Origin: Luteitalea pratensis
Lineage (GTDB): Bacteria > Acidobacteriota > Vicinamibacteria > Vicinamibacterales > Vicinamibacteraceae
Length of the DNA stretch: 64,000 nucleotides
NCBI RefSeq assembly: GCF_001618865.1
Contig: NZ_CP015136.1
Location: 4,251,001 to 4,315,000, forward strand
Direction of reading: 5' to 3'
Positions 8,353-16,857 of this stretch are shown here, one piece after another. The notes under the pieces were generated by a model. The model was not told where the DNA came from. It did not search any database and saw only the letters and a program-made list of their open reading frames with translations. The number at the start of each line of letters is the position of its first letter. Position 1 is the stretch's first letter. Both the position numbers and the translations under genes were made by a program.

Positions 8353-9710
8353 CACGCCTCCACTTCCAGAACCTCGCCCCTGACGCTGTTCGGGCCGGCT
8401 GCGGTGATGCGCACCTGCGCCAGCCGTCCCATCCATGACGACTCCCCGGGGAAGTTGACGACAACATTGCCGCTGGTGCGGCCGGACAACTCGTGCTCGC
8501 GGCGACGGCTTGTCGCGTCCACGAGCACCTGCTCCACCGTGCCCACGGACTGGCGATGTAGATCGGACTGGATTTCCCGCTGCAAGGCCTGCAACTCGAC
8601 AATGCGTCGCGTCTTCTCGTCCTCCGACACATCGTCTGGCATCCGCTTGATGGCGAGCGTCCGCGGACGCGGCGAGTACTTGAAGCTGAACATGCTGTGG
8701 AAGCGAGCCTGCGCCGTCAGGCTCAGCGTGTCGTCGAAGTCCGCGGCGGTCTCGCCAGGGAAGCCCACGATCATGTCGGTCGACAGGCAGATGTCGGGTA
8801 CTGCCGCCCGGACTTCCCCGAGGATCTCCAGGTAGCGCTCGCGTGAATAGCGGCGGCGCATGGCCGCCAGCACGCGCGTCGAGCCTGATTGCACGGGCAA
8901 GTGCAGGTGGCGGCAGATGCGCGGTAGTGACTGATACGCCTCGAGCAGGCGTGGCGTCACGTGTCTCGGGTGCGGACTGGCGAAGCGGATGCGCTCGACA
9001 CCCGGAACCTCGTGAACTTGCTCGAGCAGGCTTGCGAAGTCGCAGGCGGCGTCGTCTGGTGCCTGGTAGTGATTGACGATCTGGCCGAGGAGCTGGATTT
9101 CACGGTGCCCGCGGGCGGCCGCATCGCGAACTTCCGCGAGGATCTCGGCCGATGGACGCATGCGTTCGTGCCCGCGCGTGTACGGCACCACGCAGAAGGC
9201 GCAGAACTCATTGCAACCCTCGATGATGTTGACGTAGGCCTTGACGGCATCGGCGCGGCGGGCGATGCCGAGCGGGAACGACACGTCCTCGTGCGGGTTG
9301 ATGTCGACCTGCGGGCCGATGTCCTCATCGAGCGCCCGCGTCACCAGCATCGGCAACTGCTTCACCTGCTGCGTCCCGATGACGACGTCGATGAGGCGGG
9401 AGCGCTTGAGGAGTGCGGCGCCTTCCTGCTGGGCGACGCAGCCGGTGACGGCGATGACTGGCGTGTGGCCGGCGGCCTGGGCGGCCTCGCGAAACTCGCC
9501 CAGGCGCGTGAACAGCTTCTCCTCGGCGCGCTCGCGCACGCTGCACGTGTTGATGACGATCACGTCGGCGTCAGCGGGATCGGCCGTCGCCTCGAATCCC
9601 GCGGATTCGAGGAGTCCGGCGAGTCGCTCGCCGTCGTGCATGTTCATCTGACAGCCGTACGCCTCAACCAGATACTTTCGCGCCACGTCCCTTGCCTTTT
9701 CGGCCGTCAT
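8352..9710 (-). CDS. miaB: tRNA-2-methylthio-N6-isopentenyladenosine synthase MiaB
   Basis: A 452-residue methylthiotransferase that adds a methylthio group to i6A37 of tRNAs reading UNN codons. The UPF0004 N-terminal domain carries the three auxiliary-cluster cysteines (YGCQMN, NTCSVRE, TGCVAQ). The radical-SAM core has the CNEFCAFCVVPYTRG cysteine triad near residue 160, and a C-terminal TRAM domain ends the protein (GTVEQVLVD to the end). ATG at 9710 gives MTAEKARDVARKYLVEAYGC. The open frame continues to 9806 over a lysine/arginine-rich stretch that is only the shadow of the recN tail. The start overlaps the recN coding end by 47 bp. Confidence 0.94.
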   Translation of the reverse strand: MTAEKARDVARKYLVEAYGCQMNMHDGERLAGLLESAGFEATADPADADVIVINTCSVRERAEEKLFTRLGEFREAAQAAGHTPVIAVTGCVAQQEGAALLKRSRLIDVVIGTQQVKQLPMLVTRALDEDIGPQVDINPHEDVSFPLGIARRADAVKAYVNIIEGCNEFCAFCVVPYTRGHERMRPSAEILAEVRDAAARGHREIQLLGQIVNHYQAPDDAACDFASLLEQVHEVPGVERIRFASPHPRHVTPRLLEAYQSLPRICRHLHLPVQSGSTRVLAAMRRRYSRERYLEILGEVRAAVPDICLSTDMIVGFPGETAADFDDTLSLTAQARFHSMFSFKYSPRPRTLAIKRMPDDVSEDEKTRRIVELQALQREIQSDLHRQSVGTVEQVLVDATSRRREHELSGRTSGNVVVNFPGESSWMGRLAQVRITAAGPNSVRGEVLEVEA

Positions 9711-11397
9711 CCCGGCCTGCACTTTCGCTTTCGCCTTTTGCCACCGCTTCGCTTTCGCCCTGCCGACTTTCGCCTTTCGCTTTCGCCTGCAGGAGCGCGC
9801 GGGCACCGTCCAGCAACGCTGCGGAGGTGTCCCCCGCCATCATCCGGGCCAGTTCCTCGACCCTCGCCTCGTGCCGCAGCGGCGCCGCCGAGGTGAGGGT
9901 TCGGCCGGCGGCGACCCGCTTGCTGATATGGATGTGCTCGTCGGCGTGGGCGGCAACCTGTGGAAGGTGCGTCACGCACAACACCTGGGCGTGGCCCGAG
10001 AGCGCGCGCAGGCGCGCACCGACCGAGTCGGCGACTCGCCCTCCGATGCCGGCGTCCACCTCGTCGAAGATCAAGGTCCGGCCGGACGCCTCGGGCGCGT
10101 CGAGGACCTTGACCGCCAGCATCACGCGCGAGAGTTCACCGCCCGACGCCACCCGCGCCAGCGGACGCGGTGTCTCGCCGGGATTGGCAGACAGGAGGAG
10201 TTCCGCGCGATCGATGCCGGAGGCGGACCACTCCCCTTCGCCACCCGCTTCCAGGAAGCGGAACGACACCTCGGCGTGCGGCATCGACAGATCCGCCAGT
10301 TCCTGCTGGAGCCTTCCAGCGAACGGGCCGGCCGCGGCCCGGCGGGCGGCGGAGAGCCGGCGCGCCGTGGTGAGATAGGCCTCGGCGGAGGCGTCGGCGG
10401 TGGCCTGCAGCGCGGAGAGCTGTCCCTCGGGCTGCTGGAGTGCAGCCAGTTGTTCGGCCAAGGCCTGCTGATGGAGGCGAACCGCGGCGAGCGTCGGTCC
10501 GTACTTGCGCTTCAGCCGCTCGAGCGACGCGAGACGGTCTTCGACCTCCTGGAGCCGCTCCGGCGAGGCGTCGATCGACGACACGTAGTGCCTCAGGAAG
10601 AACGCCAGGTCGTCCAGCTGTGCCTTGAGGCCCTCGCGCAGCGCCGCGTAGGGCTGGACCGAGGCGTCCACGTGCGCGAGTTCATCGAGGCGCTTCCAGA
10701 CGACCGACAACGTCTGCAGGGCCGCGTGCTCGTCCTCGTAGAGCGCCTGGTACGCCTCCTGACCGAGGCGCTGGAGGCGATCGGCGTTGGCGAGCACCTG
10801 CCGCGTCGCTGCCAGCTGCTCGTCCTCGTCCTCGAGCGGCTGGACCTTGTCGATTTCGCCCAGCTGGAACGACAACAGGTCGATCCGTGCCGCCCGCTCG
10901 CGAGCGTCCATCTGCGTCGCTGCCAGGGCGTCGCGAGCCGACACCCATGCCGCGTGCGCCGATTCGACCTCGGCCCGAGCCGGGGTCAGGCCTGCGACCC
11001 GGTCGAGCAGATCCAGGTGCGTGTCGGGCAGTTGCAGCGTCTGGTGCTCGTGCTGCCCATGCAGGTCCACCCACGCCGACACCCGCTCCCTCATCGTCCC
11101 CGCGGTGACCAGCACGTCGTCGATGAACGCCCTGGAGCGACCTTCCGAGGAGACCTCGCGACGGACGATCACGTCGGTGCCGTCCGGGGCAGCGATGATG
11201 GCCTGGACGGTGGCGGCTGTAGCGCCGGTGCGGACCATGTCGGCCGAAGCCCGGCCGCCGAGCAGCAAGCCGATGCCCTCGACCAGCACAGACTTGCCAG
11301 CCCCGGTTTCGCCGGTGAGCACGGTGAGGCCGCCCTCGAGTGACAGGTCGAGCGCCTCGATCACCGCGAGTTGTCGGATGCTGATGAACCGGATCAT
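9664..11397 (-). CDS. recN: DNA repair protein RecN
   Basis: A 577-residue SMC-like ATPase acting early in double-strand-break repair. Walker A is TGETGAGKSVLVEGIGLLLG at about residue 30. Two coiled-coil arms surround the middle, and the C-terminal half carries the signature ASGGELSRVMLAVK and Walker B TLIFDEVDAGIGG, followed by the RecN-typical VLCVTHLPQVAAHAD. The conserved fold ends near LARMMAGDTSAALLDGARALL. Beyond it lies an unusual tail of about 40 residues made of Lys/Gly/Glu/Ser repeats (KGES, QGES), encoded by a simple-sequence DNA tract (9722-9786). It is the promoter-proximal gene of the recN-miaB-BFN-parA-parB run and diverges from tolQ. Confidence 0.94.
   Translation of the reverse strand: MIRFISIRQLAVIEALDLSLEGGLTVLTGETGAGKSVLVEGIGLLLGGRASADMVRTGATAATVQAIIAAPDGTDVIVRREVSSEGRSRAFIDDVLVTAGTMRERVSAWVDLHGQHEHQTLQLPDTHLDLLDRVAGLTPARAEVESAHAAWVSARDALAATQMDARERAARIDLLSFQLGEIDKVQPLEDEDEQLAATRQVLANADRLQRLGQEAYQALYEDEHAALQTLSVVWKRLDELAHVDASVQPYAALREGLKAQLDDLAFFLRHYVSSIDASPERLQEVEDRLASLERLKRKYGPTLAAVRLHQQALAEQLAALQQPEGQLSALQATADASAEAYLTTARRLSAARRAAAGPFAGRLQQELADLSMPHAEVSFRFLEAGGEGEWSASGIDRAELLLSANPGETPRPLARVASGGELSRVMLAVKVLDAPEASGRTLIFDEVDAGIGGRVADSVGARLRALSGHAQVLCVTHLPQVAAHADEHIHISKRVAAGRTLTSAAPLRHEARVEELARMMAGDTSAALLDGARALLQAKAKGESRQGESEAVAKGESESAGRDDGRKGKGRGAKVSG
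9722..9786. repeat. CTTTCGC simple-sequence tract inside the recN 3' end
   Basis: Six copies of CTTTCGC (plus-strand reading) occur within 65 bp, two pairs overlapping head to tail. On the coding strand they encode the repeated KGES/GES tail of RecN, beyond the conserved domain and just before the miaB start. The word style is like the intergenic islands elsewhere in the window. Confidence 0.6.
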
Positions 11398-11472
11398 GGA
11401 CGGAATGACGCTGCCCGGCGCGCCGGACTGACGCTGCGGTCAAATGGCCAGAACTGCCACGATATCATAGAG

Positions 11473-11502
11473 TTGACGCTGATTTTCAGCGCGTGGTAGG
11501 CT
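11473..11502 (+). promoter_or_regulatory. Candidate sigma-70 promoter for the tol-pal operon
   Basis: A TTGACG box at 11473-11478 is followed after 18 bp by TAGGCT at 11497-11502, about 55 bp before the tolQ start. The first box matches the -35 consensus well, while the -10 box is weak. This gap also holds TATGAT on the minus strand (11465-11470), a plausible -10 for recN. Read by eye only. Confidence 0.35.
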
Positions 11503-11555
11503 TTGATGTTCGCGCCATCCCAGCGGCGCACTGATCATGCATAGCGGAGGCCTGT

Positions 11556-12311
11556 TTGCAGACGCTCTGGGTGTGCGCTCTTGCCCTGCAAGAGCTGGCC
11601 GGACCCGCGGCGGAAACCGCGGAGACGGCGACTGACGTCATCTCTCTCGTCACCCGGACCGGGCTCATCGAGCAGCTCGTCCTCGCGCTTCTTGTCATCT
11701 TCTCGATCGTGTCCTGGGGCATCGTTGCCTACAAGGCATGGGCCTTTCGTCGGGCCGACACGCATACCAGGCAGTTCCTGGATGTGTTCCGCCGGAGCAG
11801 CAAGTTCTCCGAAGTGCAGGCGGTGTGCCGCTCGCTTGGTGAGAGTCCGCTCGTGGGCCTGTTCCAGGCCGGCTACGGTGAACTGAATACCCAGCTGCGG
11901 GGAGCGACCGGGGACAAGCCGGCCACCACAGCCGCTCGTCCAACGCTGAAGAGCCTCGATGCCGTGGACCGCGCACTGCTGCGCGCCAGCGGCACGGAGC
12001 TCGCCAAGCTCGAGGAGCGGGTGGGATTCCTGGCGACCACGGCAAGCATCACGCCCTTCATCGGCCTGTTCGGTACGGTCTGGGGCATCATGACCGCCTT
12101 CCAGGCGATCGGCGCGGTGGGTTCATCCAACCTCGCGGTCGTCGCGCCGGGTATCGCGTCGGCGCTGATCGCGACCGCCGCGGGGCTCTTCGCCGCCATT
12201 CCGGCCGTCTACTTCTACAACCACTTCACGCACAAGGTGCGCGGGTTCGCGGCGGCGATGGAGGACTTCTCGCTGGAGTTCCTCAACATCTCCGAACGCA
12301 ACTTCACCTAG
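11556..12311 (+). CDS. tolQ: TolQ/ExbB-type proton channel protein
   Basis: A 251-residue inner-membrane protein with three predicted helices: LIEQLVLALLVIFSIVSWGIV, then the paired helices around TASITPFIGLFGTVWGIMTAF and IASALIATAAGLFAAIPAVYF. The GLFGTVWGIM and AL.ATAAGL..AIPA blocks are the MotA/TolQ/ExbB proton-channel signature. It would form the stator with TolR and drive TolA using the proton motive force. The start is a TTG at 11556 with GGAGG five bases upstream; the alternative GTG at 11571 lacks a good site. First gene of tolQ-tolR-tolA/tonB-tolB-pal-cpoB. Confidence 0.92.
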   Translation: MQTLWVCALALQELAGPAAETAETATDVISLVTRTGLIEQLVLALLVIFSIVSWGIVAYKAWAFRRADTHTRQFLDVFRRSSKFSEVQAVCRSLGESPLVGLFQAGYGELNTQLRGATGDKPATTAARPTLKSLDAVDRALLRASGTELAKLEERVGFLATTASITPFIGLFGTVWGIMTAFQAIGAVGSSNLAVVAPGIASALIATAAGLFAAIPAVYFYNHFTHKVRGFAAAMEDFSLEFLNISERNFT

Positions 12312-12333
12312 GCCACCGTCTCGGACACGACCT

Positions 12334-12798
12334 ATGCCCAAGGTACAAGCGGCCGGCGGTGGCGGGATGGGACGCGGACGACGCGGGCGGATGGTGGCGG
12401 CCACCGCCCTCGCGGAAATCAACGTCGTCCCGCTCGTGGACGTGATGCTGGTGCTGCTGATCATCTTCATGGTCGCGGCGCCGATGATGACGCGCGGCCT
12501 CGACGTGAACCTGCCAGTCGCGCGCCGATCCCAGAGCCTCAGCAGCGAACGCATCTTCGTCACGATTCCGTTGTCGTTCGGCAAGGACAACCGGGTGCAA
12601 CTCGACGAGGAACTGATTCGTGTCGACGTCCTCGGCGAACGCATGCGGCAGGCGCTGCAGGGCAAGTCGGACAAGTCGGTCTACCTGCGCGCCGACGGCG
12701 CCGTCACCGTCCAGCAGACGATGACGGTGATGGATGCACTGAAGACGGCCGGCGTCGAGAAGGTCGGCCTCGTGTCGCGCCTCCCGGGGGAGCGGTAA
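12334..12798 (+). CDS. tolR: TolR/ExbD biopolymer transport protein
   Basis: A 154-residue single-pass inner-membrane protein. The helix LAEINVVPLVDVMLVLLIIF holds the conserved proton-carrying Asp of the TolR/ExbD/MotB family (PLVDVMLVLLI). The periplasmic domain ends in the predicted peptidoglycan/partner-binding fold (VYLRADGAVTVQQTMTVMDAL). The N-terminus is glycine- and arginine-rich (GGGGMGRGRRGRM), which is commoner in TolR of acidobacterial type than in enterics. It follows tolQ by 22 bp and pairs with it as the stator. Confidence 0.92.
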   Translation: MPKVQAAGGGGMGRGRRGRMVAATALAEINVVPLVDVMLVLLIIFMVAAPMMTRGLDVNLPVARRSQSLSSERIFVTIPLSFGKDNRVQLDEELIRVDVLGERMRQALQGKSDKSVYLRADGAVTVQQTMTVMDALKTAGVEKVGLVSRLPGER

Positions 12799-12805
12799 CA
12801 CGCGC

Positions 12806-13609
12806 GTGGCCACCCCCGTCCACACCTACGCGCTGGCCACCGGGATGCCGGAGCGTCGCCGAACCGGACCTGACGGCTTCAAACGCATGGTCGGCGTCTC
12901 GCTGCTCGTGCATGCGGTGCTCATCGTCGGCGTCGCGCTGACGCCGGCATCGTGGCGCACACGGCGGACCGATCCGCGGGAAGTCATGACGATCAGCCTC
13001 GGCGGCGCGCCGGGGCCTCGTGCCGGCGGTCTGACGTCGATGTCCGGACGGCCCGTCCAGCAGGCGGTCCCCCCCAAGCCCGAGGAGAAGCCGGCGCCGA
13101 TCGCGCCGCCGGCCGCGAAGCCACCCGAGATGGTCGAGCCGACCAAGGCGGCGCCCAAGCCGTTGCCCAAGCCGGTGACCCCGCCGCAGACAGCCACCGA
13201 CCAGGGACGCGCCAAGGCGCCGTCGACAGGCGCGCGCGTCAGTGAAGGTCAGGCCAAGGCCGATACCGGCGTCGTCAGCGACAGCATCGGACTGTCGACG
13301 GGCGGCGGCGGTACCGGTGGGCAAATCAACCTCGGCACCTTCTGCTGTCCGGCATACGTGGGGGAGATGCTCCAGATCATCCACCGTAACTGGCGGCAAC
13401 AGCAGGGTGCGCGCGGCTCCACGTTCATGCGGTTCAAGATCGACCGACAAGGTACGCTGAGCGAAATCGCGGTGGCACGGACGAGCGGCAACTTCCTGCT
13501 GGATCAGGCCGCCACGCGGGCGCTCACGCTCACGAAATTGCCACCGTTGCCCCGCGAGTACACGAACCCGACGCTGACGGTGGACCTCGAATTCAACTTC
13601 ACACAATGA
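12806..13609 (+). CDS. tolA: TolA/TonB-like energy transducer
   Basis: A 267-residue protein that occupies the tolA position. It has a short cytoplasmic N-terminus, one membrane anchor (MVGVSLLVHAVLIVGVALTP), a long proline/lysine/alanine-rich periplasmic spacer (about 75-150) and a TonB-type C-terminal domain starting near GEMLQIIHRNW and ending VDLEFNFTQ. The last domain (FKIDRQGTLSEIAVARTSGN) fits the TonB C-terminal fold, so the protein would link the TolQR motor to TolB/Pal. A double cysteine (GTFCCPAYV) precedes this domain. Start GTG at 12806, seven bases after the tolR stop. Whether it serves Tol or Ton partners cannot be decided, but context favours Tol. Confidence 0.85.
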   Translation: MATPVHTYALATGMPERRRTGPDGFKRMVGVSLLVHAVLIVGVALTPASWRTRRTDPREVMTISLGGAPGPRAGGLTSMSGRPVQQAVPPKPEEKPAPIAPPAAKPPEMVEPTKAAPKPLPKPVTPPQTATDQGRAKAPSTGARVSEGQAKADTGVVSDSIGLSTGGGGTGGQINLGTFCCPAYVGEMLQIIHRNWRQQQGARGSTFMRFKIDRQGTLSEIAVARTSGNFLLDQAATRALTLTKLPPLPREYTNPTLTVDLEFNFTQ

Positions 13610-15036
13610 CGACTGCTCCCCGCTCTCTCCTCACCGCGGCCCTTGCTGCGCTCGCGTCGACGGTCCTCGTGCTGGCCGCTCCGCAGGGCCGCCAGGCGCC
13701 GGCGTCGCAGCAGCCCGCGCCTGCGCAGCCGCCGACCACGCCGCCGCCGGGCCAGCCACCGCCCCAGCAACCCGATCAGATCGGCGTCAGCATCACGCTG
13801 TCGGGGGGTGCGGCACCGCGTGTTGCCGTCCCGAACTTCATCGCCGCGTCGCCGGACCTGAAGGCCGCTGCCGACACCATCGGCGAGGTGCTCTGGGACG
13901 ATCTCCGCTTCGAGCGTGAGTACGACCTGATTCCGCGCGCCAGTTACGCGCCGATCACGCCGGCGACGTCGATGGAGACGGTGCCGTTCGATCAGTGGAA
14001 GGAACTCGGCGCAAACGCCGTGCTGATCGGGACCGTGCGCCAGAACGCGTCCAGCCTGACGGTCCAGGCTCGCCTGTTCGACGTCGCCACGCAACGCAGC
14101 GTGTGGGCCAAGGAATACACGGCGTCGGCGAACAACCCCCGTGGCTTCGCACACACGATTTCCGACGAACTGCACAAGGAGCAGCGTTCGCTTGTCGGCG
14201 TGGCCCGCACCAAGCTCGCGTTTGCCAGTGATCGCGATGGCGAGCAGGCCCGCGGCACCGTCGAGCAGCGCAGCATCAAGGAGATCTACATCGCCGATTA
14301 CGACGGCGACGCGCAGCGCCGCGTCACCGTGAACCGATCGCTGGCGATCAACCCGAGTTGGTCGTCGGACGGGCGGGCGATCGCCTATACCTCGTATCGC
14401 CGTGGCTATCCCGACATCTACGTCTCGTACATCTACCAGGGCAAGATGGACCAGCCTGCCGGTGGCACCGAGACCATCCATAACTTCCTGCCGGCTTTTT
14501 CGCCCGACGGTTCACGGATCGCGTTCATGACCAACCGCGATGGCAATATGGAGATCTACTCGGTCAGCCGCGACGGGTCGAACCTGCGCCGGGTCACCAG
14601 TCACCCAGGCAACGACTCGACGCCGACGTGGTCACCGGCGGGCAACCAGATCGCGTTCACGTCCGATCGATCAGGCTCACCGCAGATCTACATCGCCGAC
14701 GCCGATGGCATGGGTCAGCCACGCCGGATCACCAACGAGTCATGGGCGGACCGTGCGACGTGGTCACCGGCGCCGTACAACGAGATTGCATACGCCGGAC
14801 GCAACGGCCCCGGGTTCGACATCAAGATCTTCAGCCTGGAACAGGGTCAGATTCGCACGGTGACCGACAGCAACGGTAGTAACGAGAGTCCCTCGTGGGC
14901 TCCTAACGGACGGCATCTCGCGTTTGCGTCGACGCGCGCTGGCCGTACACAGATTTTCACCATCGCCCGCGATGGCAATGACCTGCATCAGGTCACCAAG
15001 GCGGGCAACAACGTGCAGCCGAGTTGGTCGCGCTGA
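13606..15036 (+). CDS. tolB: Tol-Pal system beta-propeller protein TolB
   Basis: A 476-residue periplasmic protein with a signal peptide (MTTAPRSLLTAALAALASTV) and a proline/glutamine-rich linker of about 45 residues. The N-terminal TolB domain follows (ASPDLKAAADTIGEVLWDDL), then a six-bladed propeller whose blades show the WSSDGRAIAYTS, FSPDGSRIAFMTNRDG and WSPAGNQIAFTSDRSG repeats. It binds Pal and is released by TolA. It overlaps the preceding gene by 4 bp (ATGA), which indicates translational coupling. The linker is longer than in enteric TolB. Confidence 0.95.
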   Translation: MTTAPRSLLTAALAALASTVLVLAAPQGRQAPASQQPAPAQPPTTPPPGQPPPQQPDQIGVSITLSGGAAPRVAVPNFIAASPDLKAAADTIGEVLWDDLRFEREYDLIPRASYAPITPATSMETVPFDQWKELGANAVLIGTVRQNASSLTVQARLFDVATQRSVWAKEYTASANNPRGFAHTISDELHKEQRSLVGVARTKLAFASDRDGEQARGTVEQRSIKEIYIADYDGDAQRRVTVNRSLAINPSWSSDGRAIAYTSYRRGYPDIYVSYIYQGKMDQPAGGTETIHNFLPAFSPDGSRIAFMTNRDGNMEIYSVSRDGSNLRRVTSHPGNDSTPTWSPAGNQIAFTSDRSGSPQIYIADADGMGQPRRITNESWADRATWSPAPYNEIAYAGRNGPGFDIKIFSLEQGQIRTVTDSNGSNESPSWAPNGRHLAFASTRAGRTQIFTIARDGNDLHQVTKAGNNVQPSWSR

Positions 15037-15104
15037 CCCGGATGCGCCGGCCTTCGCCCAGGTCACGCTGCGCCCCGGCCCACGCTCTCAAGGAGACGTC
15101 CCGC

Positions 15105-15701
15105 ATGTCCGTTCGCCCCATCCGCCTCGCCGCCCTGCTCATGGTGATCGTCGCCACGACGTCCGCGTGCAGCCGCAAGAAGCCGCCCGTCGCCCGGCCG
15201 ACGCCGCCGCCGCCGTCAGCCACCACGAACACGGGAGGCGCGCCGCCGCCGCCGCCGGCGCCGCTTCGCGAGCCCGAGCCGGTCTCCTCGGTGCCCGCCG
15301 AGCCGGCCATTTCCGGCACCGCGGTGGATTACAACGCCAGGTCGCTCGACGAGCTGAACCGGGAGAGCCCGCTGCAGCCCGTGTACTACGCCCTCGACAG
15401 CGCCGATGTCGCGGCCGACATGCAGGGCACCCTGACCAAGAATTCCGAGGTTCTTCGCCAGTATCCGAGCTGGGTGGTCACCGTCGAGGGACACTGCGAC
15501 GAGCGTGGCACCGCCGAGTACAATCTGGCCCTTGGTGAACGCCGGGCGCAGGCCGCTCGCGCGTACCTGATCTCGCTGGGTATTCCGGCCGAACGGATCA
15601 AGATCGTGTCCTACGGTAAGGAGTTCCCATTCGACCCGGGCACTACCGAGGAGGCGTACGCCAAGAACCGGCGCGCGCACTTCGTGGTCACCAGCAAGTA
15701 A
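15105..15701 (+). CDS. pal: Peptidoglycan-associated lipoprotein Pal
   Basis: A 198-residue outer-membrane lipoprotein. The signal peptide ends in a lipobox, VATTSAC, with the lipidated Cys at about residue 24. A proline-rich linker follows, then the OmpA-like peptidoglycan-binding domain. Its core motif VEGHCDERGTAEYNLALGERR matches Pal proteins, with the Asp and Arg that bind diaminopimelate. ATG at 15105 has AAGGAG nine bases upstream; the open frame runs back to 15024 but lacks family sequence there. It anchors the outer membrane to the wall and is the TolB partner. Confidence 0.95.
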   Translation: MSVRPIRLAALLMVIVATTSACSRKKPPVARPTPPPPSATTNTGGAPPPPPAPLREPEPVSSVPAEPAISGTAVDYNARSLDELNRESPLQPVYYALDSADVAADMQGTLTKNSEVLRQYPSWVVTVEGHCDERGTAEYNLALGERRAQAARAYLISLGIPAERIKIVSYGKEFPFDPGTTEEAYAKNRRAHFVVTSK

Positions 15702-15712
15702 GGACGATCGAC

Positions 15713-16636
15713 ATGACGCGCATCGTGATCGGCGCCCTGACGGGCGTCCTGCTCGTGGGGCTGGCGCAGCCTGCCCACGCCGCCAACCGCGAGCATCAGC
15801 AACTGATGGCCGACATCCGGATGCTGCAGGAGCAGTCGCAGCAGCTGCAGCTGGTATTGGTGTCGCTTGCCGATACGCTCAAGACGCTGAACGCGAAGTT
15901 GGACGACCAGTCGAGCACCTCGCGTAAGCAGTTTGCCGATCAGAAGCTCTTGATCGACAACGTGAGCAGCGACCTGCGCGTCGTGCGCGAGCGGCTCGAC
16001 GAGAACAACACCAAGGTCGGCACGATTGGGCAGGAGCTCAGCTCGCTCCGCGACGCAGTCAACACGCTGCCCTCGCAGCTGGCGCCGCCCGCCGCCCCGG
16101 CGATGGTGCCGGGCCCGGGTGGCACGATGGTGCCCGCGCCGACGCCGCCTGGTGGAACGACGGGCGTTCCGGCGTCGCAGACCAGCGGCACCACCACGAC
16201 ACCGGTGCAGAACACGCCGACGGTACCGAGCGGGCCCGCTGGCGGCCTCTCGCCGCAGCGCATGTTCGACACCGCGCAGGCCGACTACGCCGCGGGACAG
16301 TGGCCGTTGGCCATCTCTGGCTTCGAGCAGTTCATCCGCTCCTTCCCCACCAACGACAAGGCCGACGATGCGCAGTTCTACATCGGCGAGTCGTACCAAC
16401 TCGATGGCAAGTTCAAGGAAGCGGTCGGCGCGTACGAAAAGGTCATTTCCGACCACCCCAATGGCGACCGCGTGCCGCAGGCGCTCTACAAGCGAGGCGT
16501 CGCGTTGAGCCTGCTCGGAGAGAACGATCGCGCCCGTGAGAGCTTCCAGCAGGTGCTTCGGAACTACCCTCAGAGCGAAGTGGCGGTGCTCGCCAAGCAG
16601 GTGCTGGACGGATTGAACCGGCGCCCGCGGGAGTAG
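15713..16636 (+). CDS. cpoB: Tol-Pal system protein CpoB/YbgF
   Basis: A 307-residue periplasmic protein. A signal peptide (ALTGVLLVGLAQPAHA) is followed by an N-terminal coiled coil (about 25-125: MADIRMLQEQSQQLQLVLVS), a Pro/Gly/Thr-rich linker, and C-terminal TPR repeats (QADYAAGQWPLAISGFEQFI, YIGESYQLDGKFKEAV, ALYKRGVALSLLGENDRAR). In known systems CpoB coordinates peptidoglycan synthesis with Tol-driven outer-membrane constriction. It follows pal by 11 bp and is the last gene of the operon. Confidence 0.92.
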   Translation: MTRIVIGALTGVLLVGLAQPAHAANREHQQLMADIRMLQEQSQQLQLVLVSLADTLKTLNAKLDDQSSTSRKQFADQKLLIDNVSSDLRVVRERLDENNTKVGTIGQELSSLRDAVNTLPSQLAPPAAPAMVPGPGGTMVPAPTPPGGTTGVPASQTSGTTTTPVQNTPTVPSGPAGGLSPQRMFDTAQADYAAGQWPLAISGFEQFIRSFPTNDKADDAQFYIGESYQLDGKFKEAVGAYEKVISDHPNGDRVPQALYKRGVALSLLGENDRARESFQQVLRNYPQSEVAVLAKQVLDGLNRRPRE

Positions 16637-16740
16637 CGAAATCTGAGGGTCGAGAAGTGAAATTTTCAGCCTGTTCCGCCATGACGCCTGTCAGACGGCT
16701 GGCCGCGAGGACGTCAGCCGCAAGCATATGCGTAAGTCAA

Positions 16741-16787
16741 GCGTCATGCGTCAGGTCAGCGTCAGGCGTTAGGCATTAGGCATTACC
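16741..16787. repeat. GCGTCA/AGGCATT word-repeat island
   Basis: In the 221-bp gap after cpoB, the words gcgtca (four times, some as gcgtcagg) and aggcatt (twice in tandem) alternate over about 45 bp. A partial inverted counterpart, atgacgcctgtc, lies at 16681-16692. No ORF is present. It resembles the other intergenic islands in construction, with a different word. Confidence 0.5.
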
Positions 16788-16792
16788 TTGTA

Positions 16793-16837
16793 CCCCGACG
16801 GGGTCGTCGGGGCGTGACGGACCCGGGACGCCCGGGT
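16793..16837 (+). promoter_or_regulatory. Two tandem hairpins in the ssb leader
   Basis: The first hairpin has arms CCCCGACG (16793-16800) and CGTCGGGG (16805-16812) with a gggt loop. The second has arms ACCCGGG (16821-16827) and CCCGGGT (16831-16837) with an acg loop. Both stems are perfect. They end 20 bp before the ssb ATG, next to its ribosome-binding region (ggagag at about 16838). They could terminate upstream transcription from cpoB or control ssb translation; the lack of T-runs makes the second at least as likely. Confidence 0.45.
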
Positions 16838-16857
16838 GGAGAGAGAGCATTCAGCGT

